The notes under the pieces were generated by a model. The model was not told the DNA's origin. It ran no database searches and saw only the letters and a list, made by a program, of their open reading frames with translations. A stretch of DNA of 64,000 bases from Phytophthora hibernalis. Taxonomy: Eukaryota; Oomycota; Peronosporomycetes; Peronosporales; Peronosporaceae. The translations under genes were made by a program, and so were the position numbers. The stretch is taken from NCBI GenBank assembly GCA_012656075.1, contig JAAKBF010000046.1, positions 62,001 through 126,000 on the forward strand, written 5' to 3'. Shown piece by piece: positions 1-10,660 of this stretch. Within the stretch, counting starts at the first letter, position 1, and every line of letters begins with the position of its first letter.

Positions 1-1317
1 TAAATGCAGGTCCTTCGAAAATGCGCTGCAATATCATTTCGACTACAATAAGTAATTCCGCGGAGCTTTAGACAATGCACAAATAAATTATTCAGTATAT
101 TGCAGATATTCCAAGTACAAAATGACAACGTGCATTTGGTAAGTAGTAAAGGTAAACAGTACAGCTACGTGTTTACAACTTTCGCCACGGTCGCTGTCCC
201 CAAAAACGACGGTTCACCTTGAGAAACAGAAGCATTTCAAGTCGAATGGGGACAATACCGTGGCGGTGAAGCGAAAATGAGCGTATTTGATGCAAAGAGT
301 AAAGAGTTTGATAACAAGTTGGTGGACTATGAAGAGAGCTCCCCAACCAGTGCTTTCTTGGTACCTAGAACTGCCAACCGTATAAAAGAGTATTACAGTA
401 AAAATGCGTAAATACTTGTAAAAAATAAATCGTAAAAATGTCCTTCCGTAAGTTATTCCGTTTTTTCGGATCAGCGCATAATAAATTATTCCGTACTAAC
501 ATTTCCGTTTTTGCAGTACAATCTTTTATTCGGAGGGCCTGCCTAAATGCGCTCGATAGTGTGCTGATCAATACCAAAAGCTTCTGGTGTCGAATGTTTC
601 TCCATAGGACAACTCGCCATATATTGGTCTTCAGCAGGTACAGAAGATTTCAATGTGTGCGGGGTCCATATTGCCATGTTTTGAGATGAATAGCGTTACG
701 AGCAGGATCCTGGCGGAGAAAAGTGTGAACTGGTTGGCTGGGCAGTGTTTTCCAAAGGCGACCATGAGTCCACCGCTTGGAGTTGGAACGAAAATTTGGT
801 ATTGCCTTATAGCGAAGATCGCGCGCTGTTGATTGGTGCCGGTTTCAGTCATTTTCGAGTACTATTGGTGGAGATAATATTTTTGTCGAAATGTCCCTTA
901 TTTTACTAAACGGAATTCTTACTGTTCCCTATGCTACTAGGCCTCGATAACAGAAGACGCCTACCGAGCACGGTAGCGGCTATTTTCCCGAATAAGGCTG
1001 ACCTTCGGAAAATCAACCTTAATTGGTCGAGAACGTTATGACGACAACACGATCAGAGATACTTACCTTATTGAACCACGGCTAGCGCGATTGACGTGGC
1101 TTTTAGTTAGCTAGTCTGCCTCTGAGTAGTACATGTTGTTAAAAATTACCGGTAAGACCACCCCTTGAAAATCGAGATACAGTACAATCGTCGTGAGTGT
1201 GGCATTTCACGATTTTTTACATTTCCCAATGGACAAGAGCTCTAACGCAAGACGGCCCTCGTTCGAATAGTGTTCCTCAATCGCGACTCGTAGTTTTGTT
1301 CATTCGCATTACTTGTT

Positions 1318-1362
1318 TGACCCTTTCGCATGTATTACATTGTAATACATACGAAAGGGTCA
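1318..1362. repeat. Near-perfect 45-bp palindrome
   Basis: Two 22-base arms are separated by one base. They match throughout except for one position, where C faces the complement of T. The arms begin TGACCC and end in the complementary GGGTCA. No gene lies beside it. It could be a transposon tip, a cruciform-forming MITE core or a head-to-head insertion; the sequence alone does not decide. Confidence 0.7.
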
Positions 1363-2035
1363 GCGACCAGTTCAAATTTCAAAAATGTTTTTTGCCTTTG
1401 TAGTGAAAAAGGTGTGTTGCAACGAGTAGAATCCATTTCTGCTGTCCATTTGGCCTGATTCGAATTAGAACCACGCCAATATTTGAATTGTATAATCAAT
1501 AAAACAGTTGAAATTATATGTGTGGGCTACACACTTTTATGGCCAGATCAACATCAGTCTTACGGTAACGCCACGTTACTTTATCGGGAGCTCCCCTGCT
1601 ATCTGGTGCACTCCAGCATCATCCTGGAACACCTGAGCACTTGGCCGTCTGCTACTATGTAGTACTAGTCTACGGGTACATACTTGCGACCCTCCGCGTC
1701 AGGTGTCGGCTCTTGCCGGAGTAGATTCTCGTGCGCACGGCAGCGCTTCGGGCCGAGTATCCCTCGAGTTTGCGAGGCCTGAGTGGGTAGAAAAAGTCAG
1801 ACGAAAAACAGTTCCAAAATGGAGATGTTCTCATGTGAAATCCGATTAGTTTGTCTAATCAAATTGCAAATCCGCTGATTTAGAGTCTAAATAAGATCAT
1901 CCGGGTCTTGATAATTTCTAAATCAGATGTGGCTCCCGGCGTTTAAGAGCCCGTAGCTTAAAATTAAACATTTTATTACGATGAATAGTTCTTACCAGGC
2001 ACCGAGCCGATTTAAATATAAATCTGCCCGCGCCG

Positions 2036-2055
2036 CCGATTTATTAATAAATCGG
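2036..2055. repeat. Perfect 20-bp palindrome
   Basis: The sequence CCGATTTATTAATAAATCGG is its own reverse complement. It lies about 60 bp beyond the 3' end of the decayed DDE transposase read on the minus strand, so it may be part of that element's terminal region. I could not find a convincing matching end on the other side. Confidence 0.55.
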
Positions 2056-2115
2056 TCTGAATATCGAAGTGCCGACGGCATTCAGAGCTCAACACAAATA
2101 AATTCGACACGGGCC

Positions 2116-3229
2116 TCATAAACAATGACCCTCGCTTGCGTCTCCGTCAAAGTCGGCGCTATCACTAAAACAAGTCGAACGAACGTCAGCCTTGCATCCC
2201 CCATTTTCACATTCAATGAAGACGAAGCCACATTTGAAGACGTGCGCACCAACATCGACAGGATAGCTACTCCTGCACTGCTGCAATACAAAGTCAAGAC
2301 CGTTCGAGAGGATACAACCATCTACTTGAAGCCAAGTCTGGGGTACAAACCGAAGGCCAAGTTCGCATGCCGGACGAGCCACCTTTTCAACTGCCCGAAC
2401 AATACCTCTATAGGGTTGAATTGGGGGCAGTACGGCGGCAGGAATAGTAGCACGGCCCCACAGGAATGCACTGCAGCTTCCAGCTCTGCGTACATGTGGA
2501 TTTTTGCATTGTCAAGAACGACAATCGACCTTGGCAGTGGCCACGGGCTTAGGTGCTTCAATACCGACCCGACGAACGCGCGGCGAAACTTGAGCCGCGT
2601 GAACGTTCCTCTTGTCGTTCGCCACGCGAAGAGCATCTCCAGTCACACGCAACCACAATAGACACACGGTTACCTCTAGCGAAAGGCGTGCGTACGATTG
2701 GTCGTTCTCCTCTCTGTGACCACGTATAGCGCTGCATTGCATCCAGACCGTTCTTTGAGGTCTCGTCAATGAAAACGCGTTGCTCCGGGTAGCTATACCA
2801 GGTCTTCATCTTGTTCATGCAACACGAGATCTCCAAAAGTACCGCCTCACGAGCTCGCCGCTCCAGCACCTTCCTAGACAACCCCAGCTCAAAGCGGAGC
2901 AAACGCAAGAGACTTGTAGCGGGGCACCCCTCGAGATATCGTCCAAAGCTCTGTCGAAGTGTCTCCTGCAGTTCCTCCACGTAGAAACATGGATTAGCCT
3001 TCACGTACGAGCCAACGAACGCAATAACCTCAGCACCATGTCTAGATTTCTTGGGTTGCTTCCCTGGCTCTACGTGGCCATTTTCCTTGAACTGCTTGTA
3101 CCATCGGCTGACTGTGCGACCCGAGACACCCAAAATCCTACCGACAAGGTCGCACGGGACGCTGTAGGCGCAGTGCAAAACGATTGCACGCCATCGAAAT
3201 TCAGCGCCGTACATGAGAACCGTTGCCAA
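2116..3229 (-). pseudogene. DDE_3-type (Tc1/mariner-IS630 superfamily) transposase, frameshifted
   Basis: The minus-strand product starts with a helix-turn-helix region (GRTVSRWYKQF). Then come the three catalytic blocks of the DDE_3 fold: FIDET for the first Asp, VVLDNAKIH for the second Asp, and PPYCPQFNPIE for the final acidic residue. The reading frame changes near 2640 and again near 2350, so no single frame covers the protein. This family cuts and pastes DNA using two metal ions held by the acidic triad. I could not identify a reliable terminal inverted repeat pair, so element boundaries are unknown. The frame breaks may be decay or sequencing deletions. No passenger genes are seen. Confidence 0.85.
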
Positions 3230-3253
3230 TTCTGTTATACTTCAAAAGTTTGA

Positions 3254-5849
3254 ATTAACCACTCTCTCTTCCGCCTCCATTCAAAGCATACGATTTAATC
3301 CTAAGATTAAAGCGGCTTATCCTTTTTATATATCATTTTACTGTCTCCAAATGCAATGATTTAGCCCTGCGACAGTACGTTAATAATCTTGTCTTTTCAC
3401 AGGACAAAGCAATCGGTTTTCACAATACATGTTTTAGCGCTAATGCGACTACATGTACTGATACCAGAAGGTGGTATCTATAAGTGTAAATTTCTGTATC
3501 AGGTACATGTAGTGTATATTTAACATATGTTTCTAAGAAACGTGGACAAGTTAGGGTTAAGACGAAAGGCAGGGGGAGGCGAAACCAAAATCTCCGGAAT
3601 TTCTTTTTGATTCCTGTGTTTTCATGCTAGCTCAAGAGGTAGTTAAACTTGGTCCCAACGCTGGACTAGGCCGAGGCTTTGTGATTACGATGATACCAAC
3701 CACGTTTGCATACGTTTCAAGGGAATTCAGGACGTCGCTTTCCCTGAGGCACTTTGAGATTTTCAGGATTTGAGGCAGATGACATCCATCCCGCCCTGGT
3801 GTAAACGACGGGGACACAGATCAATGTTTTTCATCGAGGGTGTTTTTACGGTATCAGTAGCATCAGCCTCCAAAATGTTCTAACGCCTTTTCTCGTAAAC
3901 TCGTTTAAGTTCGAAGGAACGTCACGTCCCATACAAACGGCTGTATCTACACTGTAATAATATTAGAAATTACGATTTTGTTTTGCACAGTACATGTCAT
4001 GTACTGTCAGCGCTAAGAAAAAGTAAACAGTCGTCACCTGCAATTTGTTTTCGGATGGCTTACGTCAAATATTTCTGAACCGGTACCGGTACATATACCG
4101 GTACATGAAGAGAACAAGGTTACGTGCGGTAACTTACGGCGCCTGCAAGGCAAGGAATTCAACCATAATCATCACCATCCGATCGCTCTGCGATTTGATC
4201 ATTGTGGCCGTGGGGACAATGCGTCGTACATCCAGTTACAACTTGCAACCCCTCAGTGAGATTTGAGAAAGTAGTTTATTAATTTAGTATGATTTCATGT
4301 ATTAATACTTCAAGAACTATTACTTATGGTACTATTCCTGGTACGCGTGAAAAGTGAAAAGGCACGGGTGTATAACTTATTTCCTGCTAAACTTTATATA
4401 ATGCCAGCAACAGTGAGACGAGGAAGAGAATGACGAGGTACTTAAACACATTAGGTTGCTCGTCTTTGCTCTTTACGCACTCCTTATACACCCTGTCAAC
4501 CCATATATATCAGGCGTTGCCTATTCACGCAGATTACTGTAGTGCTAACGGCAACAAGGGATTATTAATAAGAGTGATTCACTGGGGTCAGCTAAAATAG
4601 GGGTGTATTTCTGATGTCTATTTATCCGGTCGTGTTTAATGCGTCATGGATGGTTCCATAAAACAAACGAGTCGGACGGCTATTGCAACACCTAGTTGGG
4701 GACAGCATCACGTGCCATTAATAATTGCCTCCATATAAAATCGGATTGAGTAAGACAGACGGATTCAATGCGATAGTGGTAATAACTAAAAAAATAATGT
4801 TGGTATTACTTGAAAATTGTAAGTAAATACTTTTTACGACCGTAAAAACTTAAGTTATCCTAAATTTTGAAAACATTTAAATAGGAAGTGAGCTTTTACC
4901 ACTGTCTCACTCAATCCGATTTATACGTTAGGTATCGATTCAATACAAATTTAAAAATGAAGGATCTTACAAAATTCTTTTTATATGCATGCGATAATTT
5001 CACATTGCCAACGTATATATTACAAACCCACAATTCCATCATTGCGTGTAGCTCAAACCATCCAGTCACCAGATTACCCAGATCTGCCGCCAAATAGCTG
5101 TACGGGCCAGTCTTAACTTCGTGGTCCCGTCTACTCCGTCTTTCTCCTCTTCCACCTCCAACTCCATCAGACAACCTTGTCGGGCTGCTTCTTGGGAAAC
5201 TATCTTTTTCGAGCGGCAGCTTGCCTCTTTCTTTTCTGTGAAGGTATTTCGGGTACAACCGATCTTGCTCTGGTGGTCTTGAGTCCGGTACAAGTACTTC
5301 GAAGAGTACTTATTTTTATAAATATTACTATTTGTATTAAAATAGGAAAGCAAGGCACCCTCAACAAAGTACATGTATTCCTTTGTGGCCATCTGTCGCA
5401 CAGGCTTGCGCTTGTTAGAATCTAGACAAAGCCACTTTTTAAAAAGAAAAAAGAAATGATCATTTCTTCTTTTTCACCTCTCGCCTGCATTAATACATGT
5501 ATTTTTAATAATAGCAACCTGTTTAACCCCAGTGAACTAAGAAACTGTCCAGTCATGGAAATGCAAAATACCTAGAGGATTGGGCTGGTAGTACTCCTTA
5601 TTCTCAGTCTTGATTGTGATTTAGTTAGTATCTGTTTACGCCGAGTGCAACCTGTTGCGACTGGCAACATGCTAACCCGGCTATCAAAATGTACACAGAG
5701 TACGCTAGACGAATATGCTCTCGGCGCATCTCCTGCGCCTGCTGCAGCATGTGCTAGTACAGTTATACATACCGGTAACAACGAGTTGGCGAGCTTGGGC
5801 AGGTAAAAGTAAATGATTTTGCGCTATCATTTACTTTCAAAAACATTTA
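3254..5849. other. Gene-free AT-rich interval with palindromic motifs
   Basis: About 2.6 kb without a supportable gene. It is rich in short palindromes built from TACATGTA and ACCGGTAC units (around 3450-3513, 3990 and 4081-4105) and in homopurine/homopyrimidine hairpins (about 5441-5475 and 5806-5837). The longest open frames, about 115 codons near 4911-5258, have no recognisable domain and overlap low-complexity sequence, so I do not call them. Confidence 0.55.
3448..3513. repeat. Interrupted inverted repeat with TACATGTA cores
   Basis: Arms at 3448-3464 and 3496-3513 are complementary except for a one-base bulge. Each contains TACATGTA next to CTGATAC or GTATCAG. A smaller hairpin (GATACC/GGTATC) lies just inside the left arm. 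The whole can fold into a long stem-loop. It could be a very small MITE or a regulatory palindrome; there is no gene nearby. Confidence 0.65.
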
Positions 5850-6012
5850 CAGTGCTACCCCGTTATGCGCACCTCAATAATCCAATACCCCGTCAAATCA
5901 GCTTAGAAATCAGAGTAATTTTAAACCAAAGCACTGCATTATTTTTTATCAATAGCTAATCCCTCTAAATTCACTTTGCCGAATCCACTGTGCATAACGA
6001 GGGGTAGCACTG
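5850..6012. mobile_element. 163-bp MITE with TA target duplication (Tc1/mariner or pogo type)
   Basis: Terminal inverted repeats of about 23 bp begin CAGTGCTACCCC at the left end and, on the opposite strand, at the right end. Both ends are flanked by TA (5848-5849 and 6013-6014). TIRs starting with CAGT plus a TA duplication are the signature of Tc1/mariner/pogo non-autonomous elements. The interior is AT-rich and non-coding. The element lies about 360 bp upstream of the GH3 gene. Confidence 0.8.
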
Positions 6013-6307
6013 TACTCACATTGCATCTCTTCAATGCACACGTGCTTCTGATAAGCTTCTGAAGAGAGGTTCGCCGATACAAGTGACACGATAATTTTAT
6101 TTAATAGTACTATTGCGACCTGTGTTACTATACCGCTATCCGATAAAACAATAGAAATACCTCGCCCTATTCGATTGGATTATGAACACTACGTTATCGC
6201 CAAAGCCCCGTTACGTCGACGGTGTACGGCTGTCCATGGTACAGCAGAGAGTCACGTTGTGTTTCTCAGAGATGCAGACCTTATCCTACGGCAGTGAGAA
6301 TGCTCTC

Positions 6308-6321
6308 TCACTTTTCAATTT
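6308..6321 (+). promoter_or_regulatory. Oomycete Inr-like core promoter of the GH3 gene
   Basis: The 14 bases match the oomycete initiator consensus TCATTYYNCAWTTT at all but one position. They lie about 53 bases upstream of the GH3 start codon, the usual spacing from initiator to ATG in oomycete genes. Transcription probably starts at or just after this site. Confidence 0.6.
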
Positions 6322-6373
6322 CCACTGCAGTACAACCATCGCCACCAACTAGAAGTCCTGTGAAGTCAGAACC

Positions 6374-8707
6374 ATGGCCAAATCTTGGTTGGCAGCAGTC
6401 TACTCAGGGGCAGCGCTGGCATCAGCAGTAGCTGCCGGTGATGTGAATTCCTACGATGCTCAAGCCCAAGCCATCGTCGACAGCTTCTCCGCCGCGGAAG
6501 TGTTGGGCGAGATGACTCAGATCACGCTTAGCATCGTCATGAACGACACCACTCGCGAGTTGAATGAGACCGCAGTGCGCTCGTTCGCCCGACAGCATGT
6601 CGGGTCGTACCTCAACACGTTTTACGACACGCCGATCAACGGAAGCTACGGCTACAGCGCAACTGAGTTCCGCTCCATCATCGGGCGCATCCAGGAAATC
6701 ACCATGGAGGAAAACGGAGGTCATCCCATCATCTATGGCATTGACTCAGTACACGGTGCCAACTACGTAGACGGATCCGTACTCTTCCCTCAGCAGATCA
6801 ACAGCGGCGCGAGTTTCAACCCCGACCTCGTCCAAGAAGTAGGCCGCATAACTGCTCGAGACACTGGGGCTGCTGGCATCCCGTGGATTTTCGGGCCTAT
6901 CCTCGACATCTCACAGAACTCGCTCTGGGCTCGCACCTACGAGACGTTCGGCGAGGACCCGCACCTGTCCTCCGTCATGGGCGCCGCTCTCGTCCGCGGT
7001 CTCCAGAGTACCAACCATTCGGCTGCCTGCATCAAGCACTTCATCGGATACTCGAAGACACCGACGGGTCATGACCGCGACAACGTCGTCATGGCCGACT
7101 TCGACTTGCTCAACTACTTCCTGCCACCGTTCAAGGCAGCGATGGAAGCTGGTGCGCTGACCACCATGGAGAACTACATCTCTTTGAACGGCGACCCCGT
7201 GGTCTCTAGCTCCAGAATCCTTAACGACCTTCTCCGATCCGACCTGTCCTTTGACGGTGTCCTGCTGTCCGACTGGAATGAAATTTACAACCTCCATGAT
7301 TTCCATCGCGTCTCTAGCACCCGCGAGGAGGCCGTGGCCACGTCTCTCAAGCAAACGTCAATCGATATGAGTATGGTGGCTCAGGACTCGGACTTCATTG
7401 AGTACGGCCTCACCATGCTCAAGGAGAACCCGGAGCAGGAAGCTCGCCTGCGTGAGTCTGCGAAACGTGTCATCAAATTGAAGCTTCAGCTTGGACTCTA
7501 CGACAACCCCATGCCCGGTAAGGAGTATGTGTCGATGGTGGGTAACGACAAAGACAAGGAGACTGCCCTTGAGATGGCGCGCGAGTCCACCGTGCTACTT
7601 CAAAACGAGAACGACACCTTGCCACTGCCAAAAACTGCTTCCGTCTTCCTCACGGGCCACTCGGCAGACAACGTGGGTTACCAGTGCGGTGGCTGGACCT
7701 TTGTCTGGCAGGGATACTCCGGCAACCAAATGTTTAGCAACGGCATCTCGATTCGCAAGGGCCTGGAGAACCTTGTCGGCAACGACTCCTTCACGTACTT
7801 TAATGGTCTGTTCGTGAACGGGTCGATTTCGGACGCTGCTCTTGCAAAGTCCGTGGAGCTTGCCGGCCAGCACGAATTCACGATCGCGGCCATTGGCGAG
7901 TCGCAGTACACGGAGAAGCCAGGCGACATCGACGACCCTGCACTGCCGGAAGGCCAGGAGAAGTACATCGAAGCACTCGCTGCATCGGGTACCAAGGTGA
8001 TTGTAGTGCTCATCGAGGGTCGTCCGCGACTGCTTGGCTCGATCCCCGACCACGCGCATGCCATCATTGACGGTATGCTGCCCTGTGAACTCGGTGGCCA
8101 AGCCATTGCTGAAATCATCTACGGAGACGTGAACCCGAGTGGCAAACTCCCTATCACGTACCCGAAGGACCCGGCCAACATCGCCATTCCGTACAACCAT
8201 CGCGTGACTACGCGCTGTATGTGGGACAACTGCGGGATGCAATGGGACTTTGGCGCCGGGCTCAGCTACACGAAGTTTAACTACTCGTCCGTCACGCTGG
8301 ACAAGACGACCATCTCAAACGCGGACGATACGTTGACTGCCACGGTTACTGTCACGAACGTCGGCTCGCGTACAGGCAAGGAGACGGTCATGTTGTTCCT
8401 GATCCAGCCATTCCGCAAGATTTCGGTGCCGGAGATGAAGATGCTCAAAAAGTTCAAGAAGATTGAGCTACAGGCAGGTGAGTCCACGGACGTGTCGTTC
8501 TCGCTGTCGGCGGAAGACTGGGGCGTATACGAACCGAAGATCGGTAGCGGACTGAAGAGAATCGTCGAGGACAGCAACTACGTGGTGGCCATCAAACCGG
8601 ACACGTGGTGCAACGTGTACAACAATATCACGAACCCGCTGTGCGCAGAGTTCGCTATCGACACGAGCAGCGGTGCCGGCACCGTCAATGTCGGTGTGCA
8701 GCTTTAG
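6374..8707 (+). CDS. Secreted GH3 family beta-glucosidase
   Basis: An uninterrupted 777-residue protein. The N-terminus (residues 1-22) is a plausible secretion signal with a basic start and an Ala-rich core. The GH3 N-terminal TIM-barrel domain follows, with the conserved KHF motif and LLSDW, whose Asp is the expected catalytic nucleophile. Then come the GH3 C-terminal domain and a fibronectin-III-like tail, the usual order and length for this family. Expected activity is release of glucose from beta-linked glucans or glycosides outside the cell. The ATG sits in ACCATGGCC, a strong context, and lies downstream of an Inr match. Several N-glycosylation sequons are present. It converges on the acid phosphatase with 264 bp between stop codons. 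Exact substrate cannot be read from sequence. Confidence 0.93.
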   Translation: MAKSWLAAVYSGAALASAVAAGDVNSYDAQAQAIVDSFSAAEVLGEMTQITLSIVMNDTTRELNETAVRSFARQHVGSYLNTFYDTPINGSYGYSATEFRSIIGRIQEITMEENGGHPIIYGIDSVHGANYVDGSVLFPQQINSGASFNPDLVQEVGRITARDTGAAGIPWIFGPILDISQNSLWARTYETFGEDPHLSSVMGAALVRGLQSTNHSAACIKHFIGYSKTPTGHDRDNVVMADFDLLNYFLPPFKAAMEAGALTTMENYISLNGDPVVSSSRILNDLLRSDLSFDGVLLSDWNEIYNLHDFHRVSSTREEAVATSLKQTSIDMSMVAQDSDFIEYGLTMLKENPEQEARLRESAKRVIKLKLQLGLYDNPMPGKEYVSMVGNDKDKETALEMARESTVLLQNENDTLPLPKTASVFLTGHSADNVGYQCGGWTFVWQGYSGNQMFSNGISIRKGLENLVGNDSFTYFNGLFVNGSISDAALAKSVELAGQHEFTIAAIGESQYTEKPGDIDDPALPEGQEKYIEALAASGTKVIVVLIEGRPRLLGSIPDHAHAIIDGMLPCELGGQAIAEIIYGDVNPSGKLPITYPKDPANIAIPYNHRVTTRCMWDNCGMQWDFGAGLSYTKFNYSSVTLDKTTISNADDTLTATVTVTNVGSRTGKETVMLFLIQPFRKISVPEMKMLKKFKKIELQAGESTDVSFSLSAEDWGVYEPKIGSGLKRIVEDSNYVVAIKPDTWCNVYNNITNPLCAEFAIDTSSGAGTVNVGVQL

Positions 8708-8971
8708 AGTAAGATGCCTCTTCGTTCATTCAGCAAATTACAAAAGTTGAAATCTCGAGCGTCAATAATGAAGACGTAGCGCATTTTTTTGTGCTGCATT
8801 TCTACAAGTCTGGCCTTCTTCACCTTTGGATGCTGTTTTTCTTCTACATGTAGATCACTAACTACAACATTGACACTTATGCTGGCGAAATACAGTAAAA
8901 CCACGGTACAACCAAACATATCAAACGCTTTGCATTTCGGTACATCGAGGATAACTGTAGACAACCAACAT

Positions 8972-10606
8972 TCATGCTAACGTTACCGATACATCTTGAG
9001 TTTCACTGGACTTGATAATGGAAAATTCGTCGTGAACTGTACCAGTAGCGCTCTCAATCATCGTCAGAGTGAGATTCGACGGAGTCACCGATAGCCTTGT
9101 GGTACTGTAATGCGTGTTGTCCATCAACACGAGCCAGTCTGGCGATGGTGGGTTCTTGTACTGAAAGAAGCCCTCAGGACCTCCCGCACACCCAGCAATG
9201 ACGTACACGGGTGCTTGCGGATTTTCGTACGTTTTGTTATCACTAGAAACTCCATCCATGATCGCACTGCTATTTGCCGTCGGGAAGTGACGTTCGTAAG
9301 CGTGAACATGGCCCTGTAGTACCAGGTCCACGTTGTACTTGATAAAGAGCTTCTCGAATGTATCTTGCACGTTCAACGCCTCATAGTCATTATTGGGAAC
9401 GCCAGCCGAATTACATGACCGGATTGTGTACATCGGGCGGTGAATTCCCACGATGAGCCACGGGACTGTGTCGCGGTTGGCATCCGCAGCCTTCAGATCT
9501 TCTTCCAGCCATGCCAATTGATCTCCGAAATTGCCGTACGTTCGTTTAGTGAGGTAGGCATTGCTTGGAGCGTTGGGGTAGTCTGTCTCGGATGAGAGTG
9601 TCGTGAAGTGAACGGTGGCGTATTCGTATGAATACCACATATTCAGCACACCTCCGCTTTCGGGTGAAGGCATCCTGAAGCGCGAGTTGAATGCCGAATA
9701 GTTTCCCAACTGATCCTTCTTGCTTTTGGAGAGAAGACAGGTAGGGGAGTGGCATTCTGCTTCATGATTGCCTACCAGAACCATGTAGGCCATCTGCCTC
9801 ATGACATTGGTCATCGAGTTCATGAACTTGTTGTACACTTGCTCGTAATAAAAGCCAAATACGTTTTTAGCCGTGAGGAACGCGTTGTCTGCATACGCCA
9901 CGTCTCCAATGTGATAGACAAAATCCACGTCTCTCACATGGCTGTTCACGTATTTGTTGGTCTCGACCGAATTGTCGTCGGCTCCCAAGTCACCGTACAC
10001 AGCGATCGTAAATGGAGTCTTGTCACCACTGGCGCGTGCTGTCGTGAAGGAGCTTACACCACTTTGGAAATGCTTGTTGTCAGCGTTTCCGACCTTGTAA
10101 AAGTACTCCGTGTTGGGTTTGAGTCCGCTCACAACAGCGTGGTAGCTGTAGAGCTCGTAGTCCTTGTCCTTGTAGTACGACTTCGTCTCAATCTTTGCGC
10201 TGCCCACCACCTTAATCTTGGTGTCGCGGCGGCCCAACCACACCCTTGGGTCACTATCAAGAACGAACGTCGTCCAGGAAATAGCCATACCCGTGCCTGC
10301 TTCTTCACCAGCGAACGCCAAGTGGAACTGCTGCGGCACCTTGGTGGCGTTGCTTGCGTCGCTCACCCGACAAGCTGCCGAAGGTGTGAGATCACCGAAC
10401 TGGTATTGGATCGCACATGATTCCTCTGGCGTACAGCTCAACGAAGACCAGTCATACACACACTCGGCATCGTCCACAGCACTGCCCGAGGCTGCCGAAT
10501 TGTCGCCGTCGCTGAAAAAGTTCTTAACCGTGTTCACAAGACTATCGGATCTGGCTGAGACCGCCGAGCACAATGCAGCGGTAACCACCACATGAAGTGC
10601 TCGCAT
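8972..10606 (-). CDS. Secreted purple acid phosphatase
   Basis: A 544-residue metallophosphatase. Residues 1-18 form a signal peptide, followed by an acidic linker, a fibronectin-like N-terminal domain and the catalytic domain. All five metal-binding blocks of purple acid phosphatases are present in order: GDLG, GDVAYAD, GNHE, GIHRP and GHVHAYERH. Such enzymes hydrolyse phosphate monoesters with an Fe-metal centre and typically serve phosphate scavenging outside the cell or in the vacuole. I start at the ATG at 10606 because the longer open frame begins with TTG and would overlap the Inr-like promoter at 10647-10660. The gene converges with GH3. It has no frame breaks, unlike many neighbours. 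Confidence 0.93.
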   Translation of the reverse strand: MRALHVVVTAALCSAVSARSDSLVNTVKNFFSDGDNSAASGSAVDDAECVYDWSSLSCTPEESCAIQYQFGDLTPSAACRVSDASNATKVPQQFHLAFAGEEAGTGMAISWTTFVLDSDPRVWLGRRDTKIKVVGSAKIETKSYYKDKDYELYSYHAVVSGLKPNTEYFYKVGNADNKHFQSGVSSFTTARASGDKTPFTIAVYGDLGADDNSVETNKYVNSHVRDVDFVYHIGDVAYADNAFLTAKNVFGFYYEQVYNKFMNSMTNVMRQMAYMVLVGNHEAECHSPTCLLSKSKKDQLGNYSAFNSRFRMPSPESGGVLNMWYSYEYATVHFTTLSSETDYPNAPSNAYLTKRTYGNFGDQLAWLEEDLKAADANRDTVPWLIVGIHRPMYTIRSCNSAGVPNNDYEALNVQDTFEKLFIKYNVDLVLQGHVHAYERHFPTANSSAIMDGVSSDNKTYENPQAPVYVIAGCAGGPEGFFQYKNPPSPDWLVLMDNTHYSTTRLSVTPSNLTLTMIESATGTVHDEFSIIKSSETQDVSVTLA

Positions 10607-10646
10607 TGCTTTGAAGCAGGGATGCTTCAATTGTTGGCTGGGGCGC

Positions 10647-10660
10647 AAAATGCAGAATGT
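10647..10660 (-). promoter_or_regulatory. Oomycete Inr-like core promoter of the acid phosphatase gene
   Basis: Read on the minus strand, ACATTCTGCATTTT matches the oomycete Inr consensus TCATTYYNCAWTTT at 13 of 14 positions. It lies about 40 bases upstream of the chosen ATG at 10606. It partly overlaps a TACATGTA palindrome at 10660. Confidence 0.65.

Larger units (their letters stand above)
1..2081. other. Gene-free AT-rich stretch with hairpins
   Basis: I see no convincing coding sequence here: open frames are short, and none shows a recognisable domain or splice pattern. The stretch is AT-rich and contains several small inverted repeats, the best being listed separately at 1318-1362 and 2036-2055. 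It borders a dead DDE transposase, so it is probably decayed repeat sequence. Confidence 0.6.

Noticed and set aside
3541..3800. Repeat family shared with 41150-41200 (GATGACATCC phrase)
   Set aside because: Similarity is limited to about 30 bases with gaps; too weak to call a repeat by eye.
10604..10648. Longer N-terminus for the acid phosphatase
   Set aside because: The upstream in-frame codon is TTG rather than ATG, and the extension would overlap the Inr-like promoter; the ATG at 10606 starts a good signal peptide.
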